Of a DNA stretch of 64,000 bases, positions 1-8,393 are shown piece after piece. Each line of letters begins with the position of its first letter. Position 1 is the stretch's first letter. The position numbers were made by a program, and so were the translations under genes. The notes under the pieces are model-generated. The model was not told where the DNA came from. It saw nothing but the letters and a program-made list of their open reading frames with translations, and did no database searches. This DNA comes from Sulfurospirillum sp. (GTDB lineage Bacteria > Campylobacterota > Campylobacteria > Campylobacterales > Sulfurospirillaceae). Location of the stretch: the NCBI GenBank assembly GCA_016744795.1, contig JADGDR010000001.1, positions 1-64,000 of the forward strand, in the 5' to 3' direction.

Positions 1-192
1 ATTTTAGAGATAGTTAATCTCATTTTTAGTTATCCCGACTTGTAAAGTCGCTTATTTAGATTTCAAAGTTTAATTTAACATTTATATTTTTAATGAACTT
101 TTAAAAGCCCTATTTCTGGGATTCTTAAACACTCGCTTTCTTAAACGAGGACGAAATTATATAGAATCATTGCTTAATAACAGCTTAGGTTT
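1..192. other. AT-rich intergenic stretch, no gene seen
   Basis: No open reading frame with coding character is visible here. The only structure I can see is a short perfect inverted repeat at about 36-50 (CGACTT, 3-nt loop, AAGTCG), which could be the end of a transcript running off the minus-strand gene downstream. No T-run follows in either direction that would make a convincing terminator. Confidence 0.4.
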
Positions 193-876
193 TCAATTGT
201 TTTTCAAAATATGTGTATAACCTGTTTCTGGTTCTATTCTTATTGTTTCTGAATCAGCTCCAATTGACAATATAATATCACATTCTTGAGTAAGTAGTCT
301 GTGCCAACCTGGACCTCCTACTTGATATGGTACATTAGCATTTGGAAAAGAATTAAAGGGTCTACCTATATAATCGAAACTAATAAACATTGTATCAGCT
401 CTACATCCTCTAGTGAATGCTATATTGGTTATGCCATAGCTTTCACCTAATTGTAATTCTTTCATTGCTCGAGTATCTTCAGTACTTAAAGTATTATCAT
501 AACCTCCACTTAAAAATTGATTCCCATTTAATGGATTTTTTGCCATACCAACTATATCTGGATTATGTCCATTAAAATTTGGTATATCACTGTAAACTGT
601 ATAGGTCCAAACACCATTATTCGGAATTCCACCAAATGTTACATTTTGTTGAAATCGTATAGTCCATCTTCTCAAAAACCAATTGTTTTCAGTTGTACTA
701 AACTTATTATCCATCATGGCAAGATGCTGAGTGTATCTTATATGACTTACTACTTGGTCTGCAGCTTCTCTAAGATTGTTTCCTTGGAAGTTTGGGGCTA
801 TCATTACTGACAGGATTCCTACTATCACTATAACAAAAACCAGCTCTAACATTGTAAATGCTTTATGCATCTTCAT
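193..876 (-). CDS. Type II/IV pseudopilin-like protein (prepilin N-terminal domain)
   Basis: The N-terminus is a class III prepilin signal: a short basic leader, then F-T-M-L-E-L-V-F followed by an unbroken hydrophobic helix to about residue 27. A prepilin peptidase would cleave just before the Phe, and the Glu at +5 of the mature protein is present. The remaining roughly 200 residues form a globular head with three Cys residues and no domain I can name. At 227 aa it is in the size range of GspH-type or type IV minor pilins. The start at 876 is preceded by AGGAG at good spacing. It follows the glycosyltransferase gene closely on the same strand, so the two may be cotranscribed. A role in secretion or DNA uptake is inference only. 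Confidence 0.75.
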   Translation of the reverse strand: MKMHKAFTMLELVFVIVIVGILSVMIAPNFQGNNLREAADQVVSHIRYTQHLAMMDNKFSTTENNWFLRRWTIRFQQNVTFGGIPNNGVWTYTVYSDIPNFNGHNPDIVGMAKNPLNGNQFLSGGYDNTLSTEDTRAMKELQLGESYGITNIAFTRGCRADTMFISFDYIGRPFNSFPNANVPYQVGGPGWHRLLTQECDIILSIGADSETIRIEPETGYTHILKNN

Positions 877-884
877 AATTTCTC

Positions 885-2069
885 CTATTTATATAGATAA
901 AATGACTTTACTATTTTACCAAAGTATTTTATATCTATCTTCTTGTAAATTGTCTTTTTTAAATTTGACTGTGCTAAGTTATATATTCCGCCATTTTTTA
1001 TACCATAAAACTTTAGTCTTAGGGCTAATTTAGGATCTTGTATATTTATATGTATAATATTTTTTTCTTTTAAAATTTTGGCTAAATCTTTTGCTATATG
1101 ATATTTATATGCTAAATGCTTACTTGGTTCTTTTATAAAATAGTAAAGAGGTTTATTAAAATAAGTTACTGCTAAATTTAAAATTAAAAAAGTGAATACT
1201 ACACCAAATGCTATATTATGATACTTTCTATGTTGTGGCAATCTTACTCTGTAGCTATTGAAAAATACTTTTACTACTAAAGGAATTGCTATAACTACAA
1301 ATGAAGCAAAATCTTCTAATAGAAGTTTTTGTCTTAGAGACAAAACTAATGAGAATACTAAGGTTGAAAAAGATATGTACCAAAGTAGATTTTTTTCCTC
1401 TTTTATTAGTATTCTATATAAGGCATATACAAAGTACAAAAATAAAAATAGTGAAAATATAGTTGCGTATACTCCTAATGTATCTAAAAAGTAGCCTTTT
1501 GGTTTTCCACCTGTATCAAATCCATACATGTACATAGATATTCCAAACAATGTAAGAGATATCCAAAGTAACTGCTTCTCTTTGTTGAAAATACTATAGA
1601 AAAAAAGAGATAAATAAAGAATAGCAAATGAGTTATCTGCAAAAAGTGCTACTAACAATATAACAAAAGATAATTTTTTATATTCATACATGTAAAGATA
1701 AACAAAAAGAAGTGTCAAAAATATTGCTATATATGCTCCATTTACTAAAAGTGCAGCACTATTTACACCAGGAAGCATTGCATAAAGAGCAATAGAAACT
1801 ACCCTATCTGTCTTTCTTTTTAAAAAAAGTTTTCCTATCTTGTAAAGTAGAACAATTGAAGCTATATGCAAAAGAATAAAAGGTAATCTTAGTGCTAAAT
1901 CTGTTTGACCAAATAATTTTGTTGAAAAATATACAAGATAATGAACTAAAGATGTTCCATCAAAAAGTATAAGTGCTTCTTCATAACGAATAGAGAGTGA
2001 ACTTACTCCATATAATAAAAACAGTATACTTGTTACAATAACCAGTAAAACTAGGTTTGTCTCTTTCAT
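885..2069 (-). CDS. Multi-pass membrane glycosyltransferase (GT-C / ArnT-PMT-like)
   Basis: A 394-aa protein made almost entirely of hydrophobic segments with short basic loops. After the first membrane helix comes an acidic pair (residues about 30-31, YEEA) where GT-C enzymes carry their catalytic acidic residue, and then the characteristic L-A-L-R-L-P-F stretch at about residues 58-65. Those features fit the ArnT/dolichyl-phosphate mannosyltransferase superfamily, which transfers sugars from a polyprenyl phosphate donor on the periplasmic face of the inner membrane. The C-terminal 80 residues are soluble. Its start overlaps the stop of the upstream TrpG/PabA gene by 4 bases (ATGA), indicating translational coupling. 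The acceptor substrate cannot be told from the sequence. Confidence 0.7.
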   Translation of the reverse strand: MKETNLVLLVIVTSILFLLYGVSSLSIRYEEALILFDGTSLVHYLVYFSTKLFGQTDLALRLPFILLHIASIVLLYKIGKLFLKRKTDRVVSIALYAMLPGVNSAALLVNGAYIAIFLTLLFVYLYMYEYKKLSFVILLVALFADNSFAILYLSLFFYSIFNKEKQLLWISLTLFGISMYMYGFDTGGKPKGYFLDTLGVYATIFSLFLFLYFVYALYRILIKEEKNLLWYISFSTLVFSLVLSLRQKLLLEDFASFVVIAIPLVVKVFFNSYRVRLPQHRKYHNIAFGVVFTFLILNLAVTYFNKPLYYFIKEPSKHLAYKYHIAKDLAKILKEKNIIHINIQDPKLALRLKFYGIKNGGIYNLAQSNLKKTIYKKIDIKYFGKIVKSFYLYK

Positions 2070-2635
2070 ATCTTTAAAAAATTATCCAATATTTCGTAGC
2101 CATATTCACTAAGAATTGACTCTGGATGAAACTGAACTCCGTAAATATTTCTACCCTTTACATGTAAAGACATTATTTCATTGTCGTCTGTACTATATGA
2201 AGTTGGAACTATTACACTTGGAAGATTCTTTTTTTCAACTACTAAAGAGTGATATCGAGTCATTGTAAAACTTTGGGGAAGGCCTTTAAACAAAGTGGTT
2301 GATTGTGCTTGTTTGATTGTTGAGGTTTTTCCATGCATCATGTTTTTAGCTCTTACAACTTTTGCTCCATAGACTTGGGCTATGGCTTGATGTCCTAAAC
2401 AGATACCCAAAATTGGCAATTTATCTTTAAAATGTTTAATTACTTCTAAACTAATCCCTGCTTCATTTGGAGTTGCTGGACCTGGTGATATTATGATTTT
2501 TTCTGGATTTAATTTTTCTATCTCTTGTATGCTTAACTCATCATTTTTAATAATCTTTAAATTGGCACCTAATTCTAAACAATATTGAACTATATTGTAT
2601 GTAAAACTATCGTAATTATCTATCATCAATATCAT
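2066..2635 (-). CDS. trpG/pabA: Anthranilate / aminodeoxychorismate synthase glutamine amidotransferase subunit
   Basis: A class I glutamine amidotransferase of 189 aa, the usual length for the stand-alone subunit. It opens with the family start MILMIDNYDSFTYN, carries the oxyanion region ISPGPATP (about residues 50-57), the nucleophile in GICLGHQ (Cys about 79) and the catalytic His-Glu in FHPES (about 169). It releases ammonia from glutamine for the chorismate-using partner, giving anthranilate (tryptophan) or aminodeoxychorismate (folate). The partner subunit is not in the window, so TrpG and PabA cannot be separated; many bacteria use one protein for both. It is translationally coupled to the membrane glycosyltransferase downstream, which has no obvious functional link. 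Confidence 0.9.
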   Translation of the reverse strand: MILMIDNYDSFTYNIVQYCLELGANLKIIKNDELSIQEIEKLNPEKIIISPGPATPNEAGISLEVIKHFKDKLPILGICLGHQAIAQVYGAKVVRAKNMMHGKTSTIKQAQSTTLFKGLPQSFTMTRYHSLVVEKKNLPSVIVPTSYSTDDNEIMSLHVKGRNIYGVQFHPESILSEYGYEILDNFLKI

Positions 2636-2688
2636 ATTTAATCATCCTCTTTTAAAGAATTATAACATAAGTTTTGTTAGAGAAAATG

Positions 2689-2708
2689 AGGAGGGATATT
2701 TCCCTCCT
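2689..2708 (-). terminator. Terminator hairpin after the purine salvage genes
   Basis: Perfect 8-bp stem AGGAGGGA/TCCCTCCT with a 4-nt loop, directly beyond the stop of the phosphoribosyltransferase gene. On the minus strand it is followed by CATTTTCT, a modest U-run. It separates the purine/mqnE gene run from trpG/pabA. Confidence 0.7.
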
Positions 2709-2711
2709 ATC

Positions 2712-3161
2712 TTATTTGTAGTTGTCTATCTCAAAGTCCCAGAAAAATTCTATCCACTCTGTTGCTTCACGAGCGGAAAAATCTGGTCTAAGAAGTGCCT
2801 TCTCTTTATAATAGATTGATGCTACTTTCAAATCTAAATCTGGATATTTAGCTAATAACACTTTTTTTATCTCTATCATAGTTTCACCACTATCTATAAT
2901 ATCATCAACAATAACAACTTTTTTTACCTTACTTAAGTCTGGCATATTGAAGATATCAATAGTATCAAGCTTTCTTGTCTCCTCGTAGTGAATAGAGTTT
3001 ATAGAATATAAATCTCTCATATTTAATGCTTCTGCAAGAAAATGACCTAGTGTCATTCCTCCACGTGCCACTGCTAAAATAACATCTGGCTCATAACCTT
3101 TTAACTCTTTTGCCAACATATTAACGTCGACTTTAAACTCATCATAACTATAAAAACGCAA
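2712..3161 (-). CDS. Purine phosphoribosyltransferase (Gpt-like)
   Basis: A 149-aa type I phosphoribosyltransferase. The PRPP loop is the VVIVDDIIDSGET stretch at about residues 86-98, with the paired Asp residues and the Ser-Gly-Glu-Thr phosphate-binding turn; the earlier VARGGM (about 32-37) is the second conserved loop. It converts a free purine base plus PRPP to the nucleotide. Similarity of overall layout to xanthine-guanine phosphoribosyltransferase (Gpt) suggests xanthine, guanine or hypoxanthine as base. It sits immediately downstream of a purine permease, so uptake and salvage are coupled, and both follow mqnE, whose pathway releases a purine base. Confidence 0.8.
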   Translation of the reverse strand: MRFYSYDEFKVDVNMLAKELKGYEPDVILAVARGGMTLGHFLAEALNMRDLYSINSIHYEETRKLDTIDIFNMPDLSKVKKVVIVDDIIDSGETMIEIKKVLLAKYPDLDLKVASIYYKEKALLRPDFSAREATEWIEFFWDFEIDNYK

Positions 3162-3182
3162 ATTATTTCCCTTTACTATAAA

Positions 3183-4463
3183 TTACTGAACAACAAATAC
3201 AATTAAACTAATTGTTGCTAAAAAGATTATACCTAGATTGATGTCTTCAAACTCTCTTTTAAGTAATTTAATCATCAAATATGCAATAAAACCAAATGCC
3301 AACCCATTCGTGATAGAAAAAGTTAATGGCATCATAATAACTATAAAAAATGTAGCAACTGAAATAGCAATATCATCAAAGTTTATATGAGATAACTCAC
3401 TAAACATCAATACACCAACCATCACTAAAATTGGATAAATTGCATTTTCAGGAATAGCTGAAAAAAGAGGCATCATAAAAAGTGTAAGTACAAAAAACAG
3501 TCCCGTAGCAACGGCTGTAAGACCTGTACGACCACCCTCTTCAACTCCACTTGCACTCTCTACAAAACTTGTAGTTGTTGAAAGTCCTAAGAGTGAGCCA
3601 ATAACTGTTGCTCCTGCATCAGCTTCAAGTGTTTTTTGTAAATCTTTTCCTTCTTTTTCAAAAATCCCTGCACGATAACCAACACCAGCAAGAGTTCCAA
3701 GTGAATCAAACATATCTGTAATCAAAAATGTAATAATAACGGGAGCGAGTGCTAAAACAAATGCTGAAGGAATATCTAGTTCTAATGCAATCGGTCCAAT
3801 TGATGAAGGCATAGAGATAAATTCTGTAGGAGTTGGAGCCATTCCACTAATCCAAGCAATCATAGAAGTTAAAACAACTGCAATGATAAATCCACCTTTA
3901 ATTTTCCAAACATAAAGTCCAATAACAAGAGCCAAACCAACAACACCTAAAAGCACTTTTGGATCACTAAAATCACCAAGACCAACAAGTACCGCAGGAT
4001 TTGCCACAATCATACCCATACTTTTTAGTCCAATAAAAGCAATAAATGCACCGATACCAGCACTAATTGCACGTCTTAAATCATGAGGAACACTCTGCAT
4101 AATCCAAACTCTAAACTTGGTAAATGATAGCACCAAAAATAACATACCAGATATAAAAACAATACCGAGTGCACTTTGCCAAGGAATCTTCATACCAAGT
4201 ACTAAACCGAATGTAAAGTATGCATTAAGTCCCATACCAACGCTCATTGCAATTGGAGTATTTGCCCAAAGTCCATTTAATATTGTTGCAAAAATAGTGA
4301 TAAGAGCAGTTGCTGTAACCAAAGCCCCAAAATCCATGCCCGTTTTACTCATGATAATAGCGTTCACCGGAACGATATACATCATTGTCAAAAATGTTGT
4401 AAAACCTGCTCTAAATTCAGTTTTTACATCCGTGTTGTGTTCTTTAAGTTTAAATAAACCCAA
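3183..4463 (-). CDS. NCS2 family purine permease (AzgA/PbuG type)
   Basis: A 426-aa polytopic membrane protein with the AzgA-type opening TEFRAGFTTFLTMMYIVPVN, the SVGMGLNAYF segment at about residues 74-83 and the LITDMFDSLGTLAGVGYRAG region near residue 247-266 that contributes to the substrate site in this family. Members import adenine, guanine or hypoxanthine by proton symport. It lies between mqnE and a Gpt-like phosphoribosyltransferase on the same strand with gaps of only 13-21 bases, so the three are likely one transcript. Substrate choice among purines is inferred. Confidence 0.88.
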   Translation of the reverse strand: MGLFKLKEHNTDVKTEFRAGFTTFLTMMYIVPVNAIIMSKTGMDFGALVTATALITIFATILNGLWANTPIAMSVGMGLNAYFTFGLVLGMKIPWQSALGIVFISGMLFLVLSFTKFRVWIMQSVPHDLRRAISAGIGAFIAFIGLKSMGMIVANPAVLVGLGDFSDPKVLLGVVGLALVIGLYVWKIKGGFIIAVVLTSMIAWISGMAPTPTEFISMPSSIGPIALELDIPSAFVLALAPVIITFLITDMFDSLGTLAGVGYRAGIFEKEGKDLQKTLEADAGATVIGSLLGLSTTTSFVESASGVEEGGRTGLTAVATGLFFVLTLFMMPLFSAIPENAIYPILVMVGVLMFSELSHINFDDIAISVATFFIVIMMPLTFSITNGLAFGFIAYLMIKLLKREFEDINLGIIFLATISLIVFVVQ

Positions 4464-4476
4464 ATCTTCTCCTTAA

Positions 4477-5544
4477 TTAATTGTAAATCTTTAGTTCATT
4501 GTATAGACTATCACGTTCAACAGGCGTAAATCCACTTGTAGTTATCAAGTCTATAAAGTCTTTAATATTCATACCAGTTGCACTAGATGCCCCTGCTGCT
4601 GATTGAATTGCCTCTTTTTCTATAGTTCCATCTAAGTCATCTGCTCCAAATTCTAAAGCTATAAGTGCTAAATTTATCGTTGACGTTGCCCAATACGCTT
4701 TTATATGAGGAATATTATCTAGCATAAGTCTGCTAATGGCATAAGTTTTTAAAATTTCTGTTGAGCTTAAGAAATCTTCTACTTTAAGATAATTATTTTC
4801 TCGTTGATAAACAAGTGGAATAAATGCATTAAATCCTCCTGTTCTGTCTTGAACATCACGAAGCCTAAGCATATGATCAATTCTATCTTTTCGTTTTTCT
4901 ATATGACCAAAAAGCATAGTTGCATTTGACATTTTACCTTTTGAGTGCCAAAGTTCATGAATATCGAGCCACTCCTGAGATGTCACTTTACCTTTACAGA
5001 TATAATCTCTTACTTTTTCATCAAATATTTCTGCTCCACCACCAGGCAGAGAATCTACACCAGATTCAATCATTTTATCAATAATCTGTTCATGTGTTAA
5101 ATTATACTGCGTAGCCAAAAAATGAATTTCAGCAGCGGTCAAAGCCTTTACATGTAAAGAAGGAAAGTTCTCTTTTATCTTTGAAAAAATTTCTAAATAC
5201 CAATTTAAGCCAGTGGCAGGGTTGTGAGCAGATACAATATGAACTTCTTTTATGCCATTTTTATAAGATTTTTTAACTGAGTTTAAAATCTCTTCATGAC
5301 TCATGGTATATGGATTAGGATTTTTTCTGTTTGAACTAAAAGCACAGAACTTACAGATATCTTTACAGATATTGGTTGGATTGATATGTCTATTTACATT
5401 AAAAAATGCCTTTTTCCCGTAAAGAAACTTTCGTTTTTTATCAGCAAAAGAAGCTAATGTAAAGAGGTCAAGCTCATAAAGAGCTAGACCATCTTCATAA
5501 TTTAGGCGTATACCTAATTCTAATTTTTTGATTATACCCATCAA
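4477..5544 (-). CDS. mqnE: Aminofutalosine synthase MqnE (radical SAM, menaquinone synthesis)
   Basis: A 355-aa radical SAM enzyme. The cluster motif is CKDICKFCAFSS (about residues 60-71, CX3CX2C). The HIVSAHNP stretch and the C-terminal GADDLDGTIEKE...AAGA region resemble MqnE rather than MqnC, which has GANDFGST at that place. MqnE joins the MqnA product to S-adenosylmethionine to give aminofutalosine in the futalosine route to menaquinone, the standard route in Campylobacterota. The gene lies upstream of a purine permease and a purine phosphoribosyltransferase, which fits because the pathway later releases adenine or hypoxanthine. Start may be the first or second of two adjacent Met codons. 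Confidence 0.85.
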   Translation of the reverse strand: MMGIIKKLELGIRLNYEDGLALYELDLFTLASFADKKRKFLYGKKAFFNVNRHINPTNICKDICKFCAFSSNRKNPNPYTMSHEEILNSVKKSYKNGIKEVHIVSAHNPATGLNWYLEIFSKIKENFPSLHVKALTAAEIHFLATQYNLTHEQIIDKMIESGVDSLPGGGAEIFDEKVRDYICKGKVTSQEWLDIHELWHSKGKMSNATMLFGHIEKRKDRIDHMLRLRDVQDRTGGFNAFIPLVYQRENNYLKVEDFLSSTEILKTYAISRLMLDNIPHIKAYWATSTINLALIALEFGADDLDGTIEKEAIQSAAGASSATGMNIKDFIDLITTSGFTPVERDSLYNELKIYN

Positions 5545-5601
5545 ATACTTTCAATATTGATTTAAAAAATGTATTTTACCTTTTTTATATTAAAAACACT
5601 C

Positions 5602-6819
5602 TTACATGTACTTTTCAGGGGGAAAATTTTCCACTACAAAATCTATATCTTTATCGCCTCTTCCACTTAAATTAAGCAAAATAGACTCATAAGGTTTCTC
5701 TTTAGCCAATTTCATTGCATATGCTACAGCATGAGCACTCTCTAAAGCAGGAATAATCCCCTCATAACGAGATAAATCATAAAATGCTTGTATAGTCTCA
5801 GCATCATTTGCCGTAGCTACTTTAGTTCTGCTAATAGTGTTTAAATATGCATGTTCTGGTCCAACAGAAGGATAATCTAGTCCACTTGCAACAGAATGAA
5901 CAGCCGCTGGTGTTCCATCTTCATTTTGAAGCATAATAGAATTAAAACCATGAAGAATTCCAGGTTTTCCAAAACTCAAACTTGCAGCATGTTCGCCCAG
6001 TTTTGTACCAGTTCCTGCAGGTTCAACTCCATACATTTCACATGGGTCACTTATGAAAGCTGAAAATAGTCCCATGGCATTACTTCCTCCTCCAACACAC
6101 GCCACTAAGTTGTCTGGTAGGTTTCCTGTCATATCCATAAACTGATCACGCGCTTCAAATCCAATTACACTTTGAAAATCTCTTACCATCTTTGGAAAGG
6201 GATGAGGACCTACAACTGAGCCAATTGCATATAAAGTTGTTATGGGATCTTTCATATACGCTTCAAAAGCACTATCAACTGCTTCTTTCAATGTTCTCCC
6301 ACCAAAACTTACTGGCACAACTTTTGCTCCAAGAACCCTCATACGAGTTACATTTGGATGCTCTTTTTTAATATCAACTTCACCCATATGTATCTCACAT
6401 TCTAGACCAAAATAAGCTGCAGCAGTAGCTAAAGCTACACCATGTTGCCCTGCTCCAGTTTCAGCTACAAGCTTTTTCTTTCCAAGATACTTTGCCAAAA
6501 GTGCTTCGCCCATACAATGGTTAAGTTTATGCGCTCCTGTATGATTCAAATCTTCTCTTTTTAAATATATTCTCGCTCCACCAACATACTCAGTAAGTCT
6601 TTTTGCATAATAAACGGGGGTAGGTCTTCCTTGATAGTGTTTTCTTATATCACGAAGTTCCATTATAAAATTATGTGAGTTTCCTATGGTCAAATATGCT
6701 TCTTCTATCATCTTAAACTGTTCTATCAATGCTGGTGGTAAAAATGCTCCACCAAACTCTCCAAAATATCCTTGGGCATCTGGTTGTGCCTTTAAATATG
6801 GTTTTTCCATCATCTTCAT
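5602..6819 (-). CDS. trpB: Tryptophan synthase beta chain
   Basis: A 405-aa fold-type II PLP enzyme. The PLP lysine is in HTGAHKLNH (about residues 99-107), followed by the [11 protein letters not shown] loop holding the catalytic Glu, the phosphate-binding GGGSNAMG (about 243-250) and the C-terminal NLSGRGDKD. It condenses indole with serine. No trpA or other trp gene is adjacent, so in this genome the gene is separated from a trp operon or this is a stand-alone copy. The AAAGG Shine-Dalgarno is too close to the first ATG and suits the Met two or three codons in (6813 or 6810) better. The [10 protein letters not shown] sequence departs from the more common KINNALGQAL. Confidence 0.9.
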   Translation of the reverse strand: MKMMEKPYLKAQPDAQGYFGEFGGAFLPPALIEQFKMIEEAYLTIGNSHNFIMELRDIRKHYQGRPTPVYYAKRLTEYVGGARIYLKREDLNHTGAHKLNHCMGEALLAKYLGKKKLVAETGAGQHGVALATAAAYFGLECEIHMGEVDIKKEHPNVTRMRVLGAKVVPVSFGGRTLKEAVDSAFEAYMKDPITTLYAIGSVVGPHPFPKMVRDFQSVIGFEARDQFMDMTGNLPDNLVACVGGGSNAMGLFSAFISDPCEMYGVEPAGTGTKLGEHAASLSFGKPGILHGFNSIMLQNEDGTPAAVHSVASGLDYPSVGPEHAYLNTISRTKVATANDAETIQAFYDLSRYEGIIPALESAHAVAYAMKLAKEKPYESILLNLSGRGDKDIDFVVENFPPEKYM

Positions 6820-6872
6820 CCTTTAAAAAATTCTTTAATTATAAGTTAAATAAGTTAAATTTCATATAAAAA

Positions 6873-8330
6873 CTAAAACTCTAATGGCTCTTTACCAAGT
6901 GCCGTTGCTAAAATTTCACAAATCAAATTATACTCATCTTCTATATTCATCTGATCTTTAAAAAGTTCATTTTTCAATATACTCTTCTCTTCTTTCTTAA
7001 TTTCCCATTTTTTTAATTCATTGTGAGAATTTTTTAAGATATTTGTTTGTGTACGTGAACGAACTTCAACTTGTTTAAATGCCTCAAGTAAATCTCTTTT
7101 TGCAAACTCTAGTCTATTTATCTCTAAGTTATTTGAAGATTGCATAGTATCTAAAGAGTTTATTTCGTCATCAACCTTTTCTATTGCAAGAAGAAGTTCT
7201 AATCTTCTTTTTTGAATACGCTCCATCTCATCTTCACTTCTATGAACTATAAAAAGAGATTTTTTAACTCGTACTTGAATATTCTTTAACTCAATTTTTT
7301 TATGTGTTATCTTAGACTCTAAAAGCTCTTTTGATTTTAGAAGTAAAAGTATGTTTTGATAATTGTAAATTTTGCCATTTTTATCCATCAAAGGTGCTTT
7401 ATTTAATCGCATCTTGTTATTTGATATTTTTGTACTCTCTGAATATGTTTTGAGAAATTTTATAGCCCTAAGTTCTCCTTCTATAACTTCGTCAAACACA
7501 AAACAAGCAATCTCTTTTAACATCTTTGACAAATAACTTTTAAAAGCTACATTGGCATAGTCAATCGCATCTTTTTCACTAATCTCTATAAATGATTCTT
7601 TGACTACTGATTTTATAAGAGAAAATAATTTTGGAGGATACTTTTCATAAAATGTTTTTGAATCAAATTTAAGAAAATCAAAGTTTCCTTTAAAAGAAGA
7701 CCTTAAATTTACACTTACTTCTTCCCATAAAGAGTCAATAAATCTTTGATCATAAAGAATCTCAGATTGCTCTTTAGAGTCTACATGTAAATCTTTGCTA
7801 TACATGAATTTTTTTAAAAATATTTTGCCATTGAGAAAAATAACAATATCTCTTTGTCCCAAATCATAAACTAAGCTAATCTGTTCTCTTAAAATATCTT
7901 TTACAGGAATTTCATCTAAGCTTAATAGTGTAAATTCAAATCTATTTCTTGATGGTTTATCAAACATATAAAGTGAATCCGTGGAAAATATAGATTCTAC
8001 TTCTTCTTTACATGTAACCAATTCTTGCCTAAGAGAGTGTATCTGCTTGTCTTGTTCTTCTGTAATTGCACCTTTATCAAAATACTTAACAATCTTAAGT
8101 CTCTCTTCGTCTTCATAAACAAAAACTTTTTGAAAAATTGCATTAAAAAAATCTTGAAGTGCAGTTTTTGTGGCATCCATTCTAGTACCTCCAGCTGGAG
8201 TTGGAACTGAAGCCACTGAACGTTGAAGAGAAAATACATATTGAGCACTAAAGTCCGTAGCATATAAAGAGTAATCATAATTTTCACACATATAATCCAA
8301 GACACTAGAATATATATCTGTATCAGCCAT
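6873..8330 (-). CDS. Coiled-coil protein of unknown function
   Basis: I do not recognise this 485-aa protein. The N-terminal 120 residues are mixed, without signal peptide or membrane helix. From about residue 330 onward the sequence is rich in Lys, Glu and Leu with heptad-like spacing (for example the ERIQKRRLELLLAIEKVDDEINSL stretch in part), suggesting two long coiled-coil segments, so it may be a cytoplasmic scaffold or assembly factor. It is divergent from glnD with only 63 bases between starts, so the two could share a promoter region. It contains one palindrome-derived segment read as V-T-C-K and one as L-H-V, the motif discussed in the findings. No catalytic motif is visible. Confidence 0.6.
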   Translation of the reverse strand: MADTDIYSSVLDYMCENYDYSLYATDFSAQYVFSLQRSVASVPTPAGGTRMDATKTALQDFFNAIFQKVFVYEDEERLKIVKYFDKGAITEEQDKQIHSLRQELVTCKEEVESIFSTDSLYMFDKPSRNRFEFTLLSLDEIPVKDILREQISLVYDLGQRDIVIFLNGKIFLKKFMYSKDLHVDSKEQSEILYDQRFIDSLWEEVSVNLRSSFKGNFDFLKFDSKTFYEKYPPKLFSLIKSVVKESFIEISEKDAIDYANVAFKSYLSKMLKEIACFVFDEVIEGELRAIKFLKTYSESTKISNNKMRLNKAPLMDKNGKIYNYQNILLLLKSKELLESKITHKKIELKNIQVRVKKSLFIVHRSEDEMERIQKRRLELLLAIEKVDDEINSLDTMQSSNNLEINRLEFAKRDLLEAFKQVEVRSRTQTNILKNSHNELKKWEIKKEEKSILKNELFKDQMNIEDEYNLICEILATALGKEPLEF

Positions 8331-8393
8331 AGTTTAACCTCTTTTTGTGTATTATAGCACAATAGACTTGTTCTAGAAAAAAGGGATATTGTA

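Noticed and set aside
4477-5544. mqnC (dehypoxanthine futalosine cyclase)
   Set aside because: The GADDLDGT region matches MqnE; MqnC has GANDFGST there.
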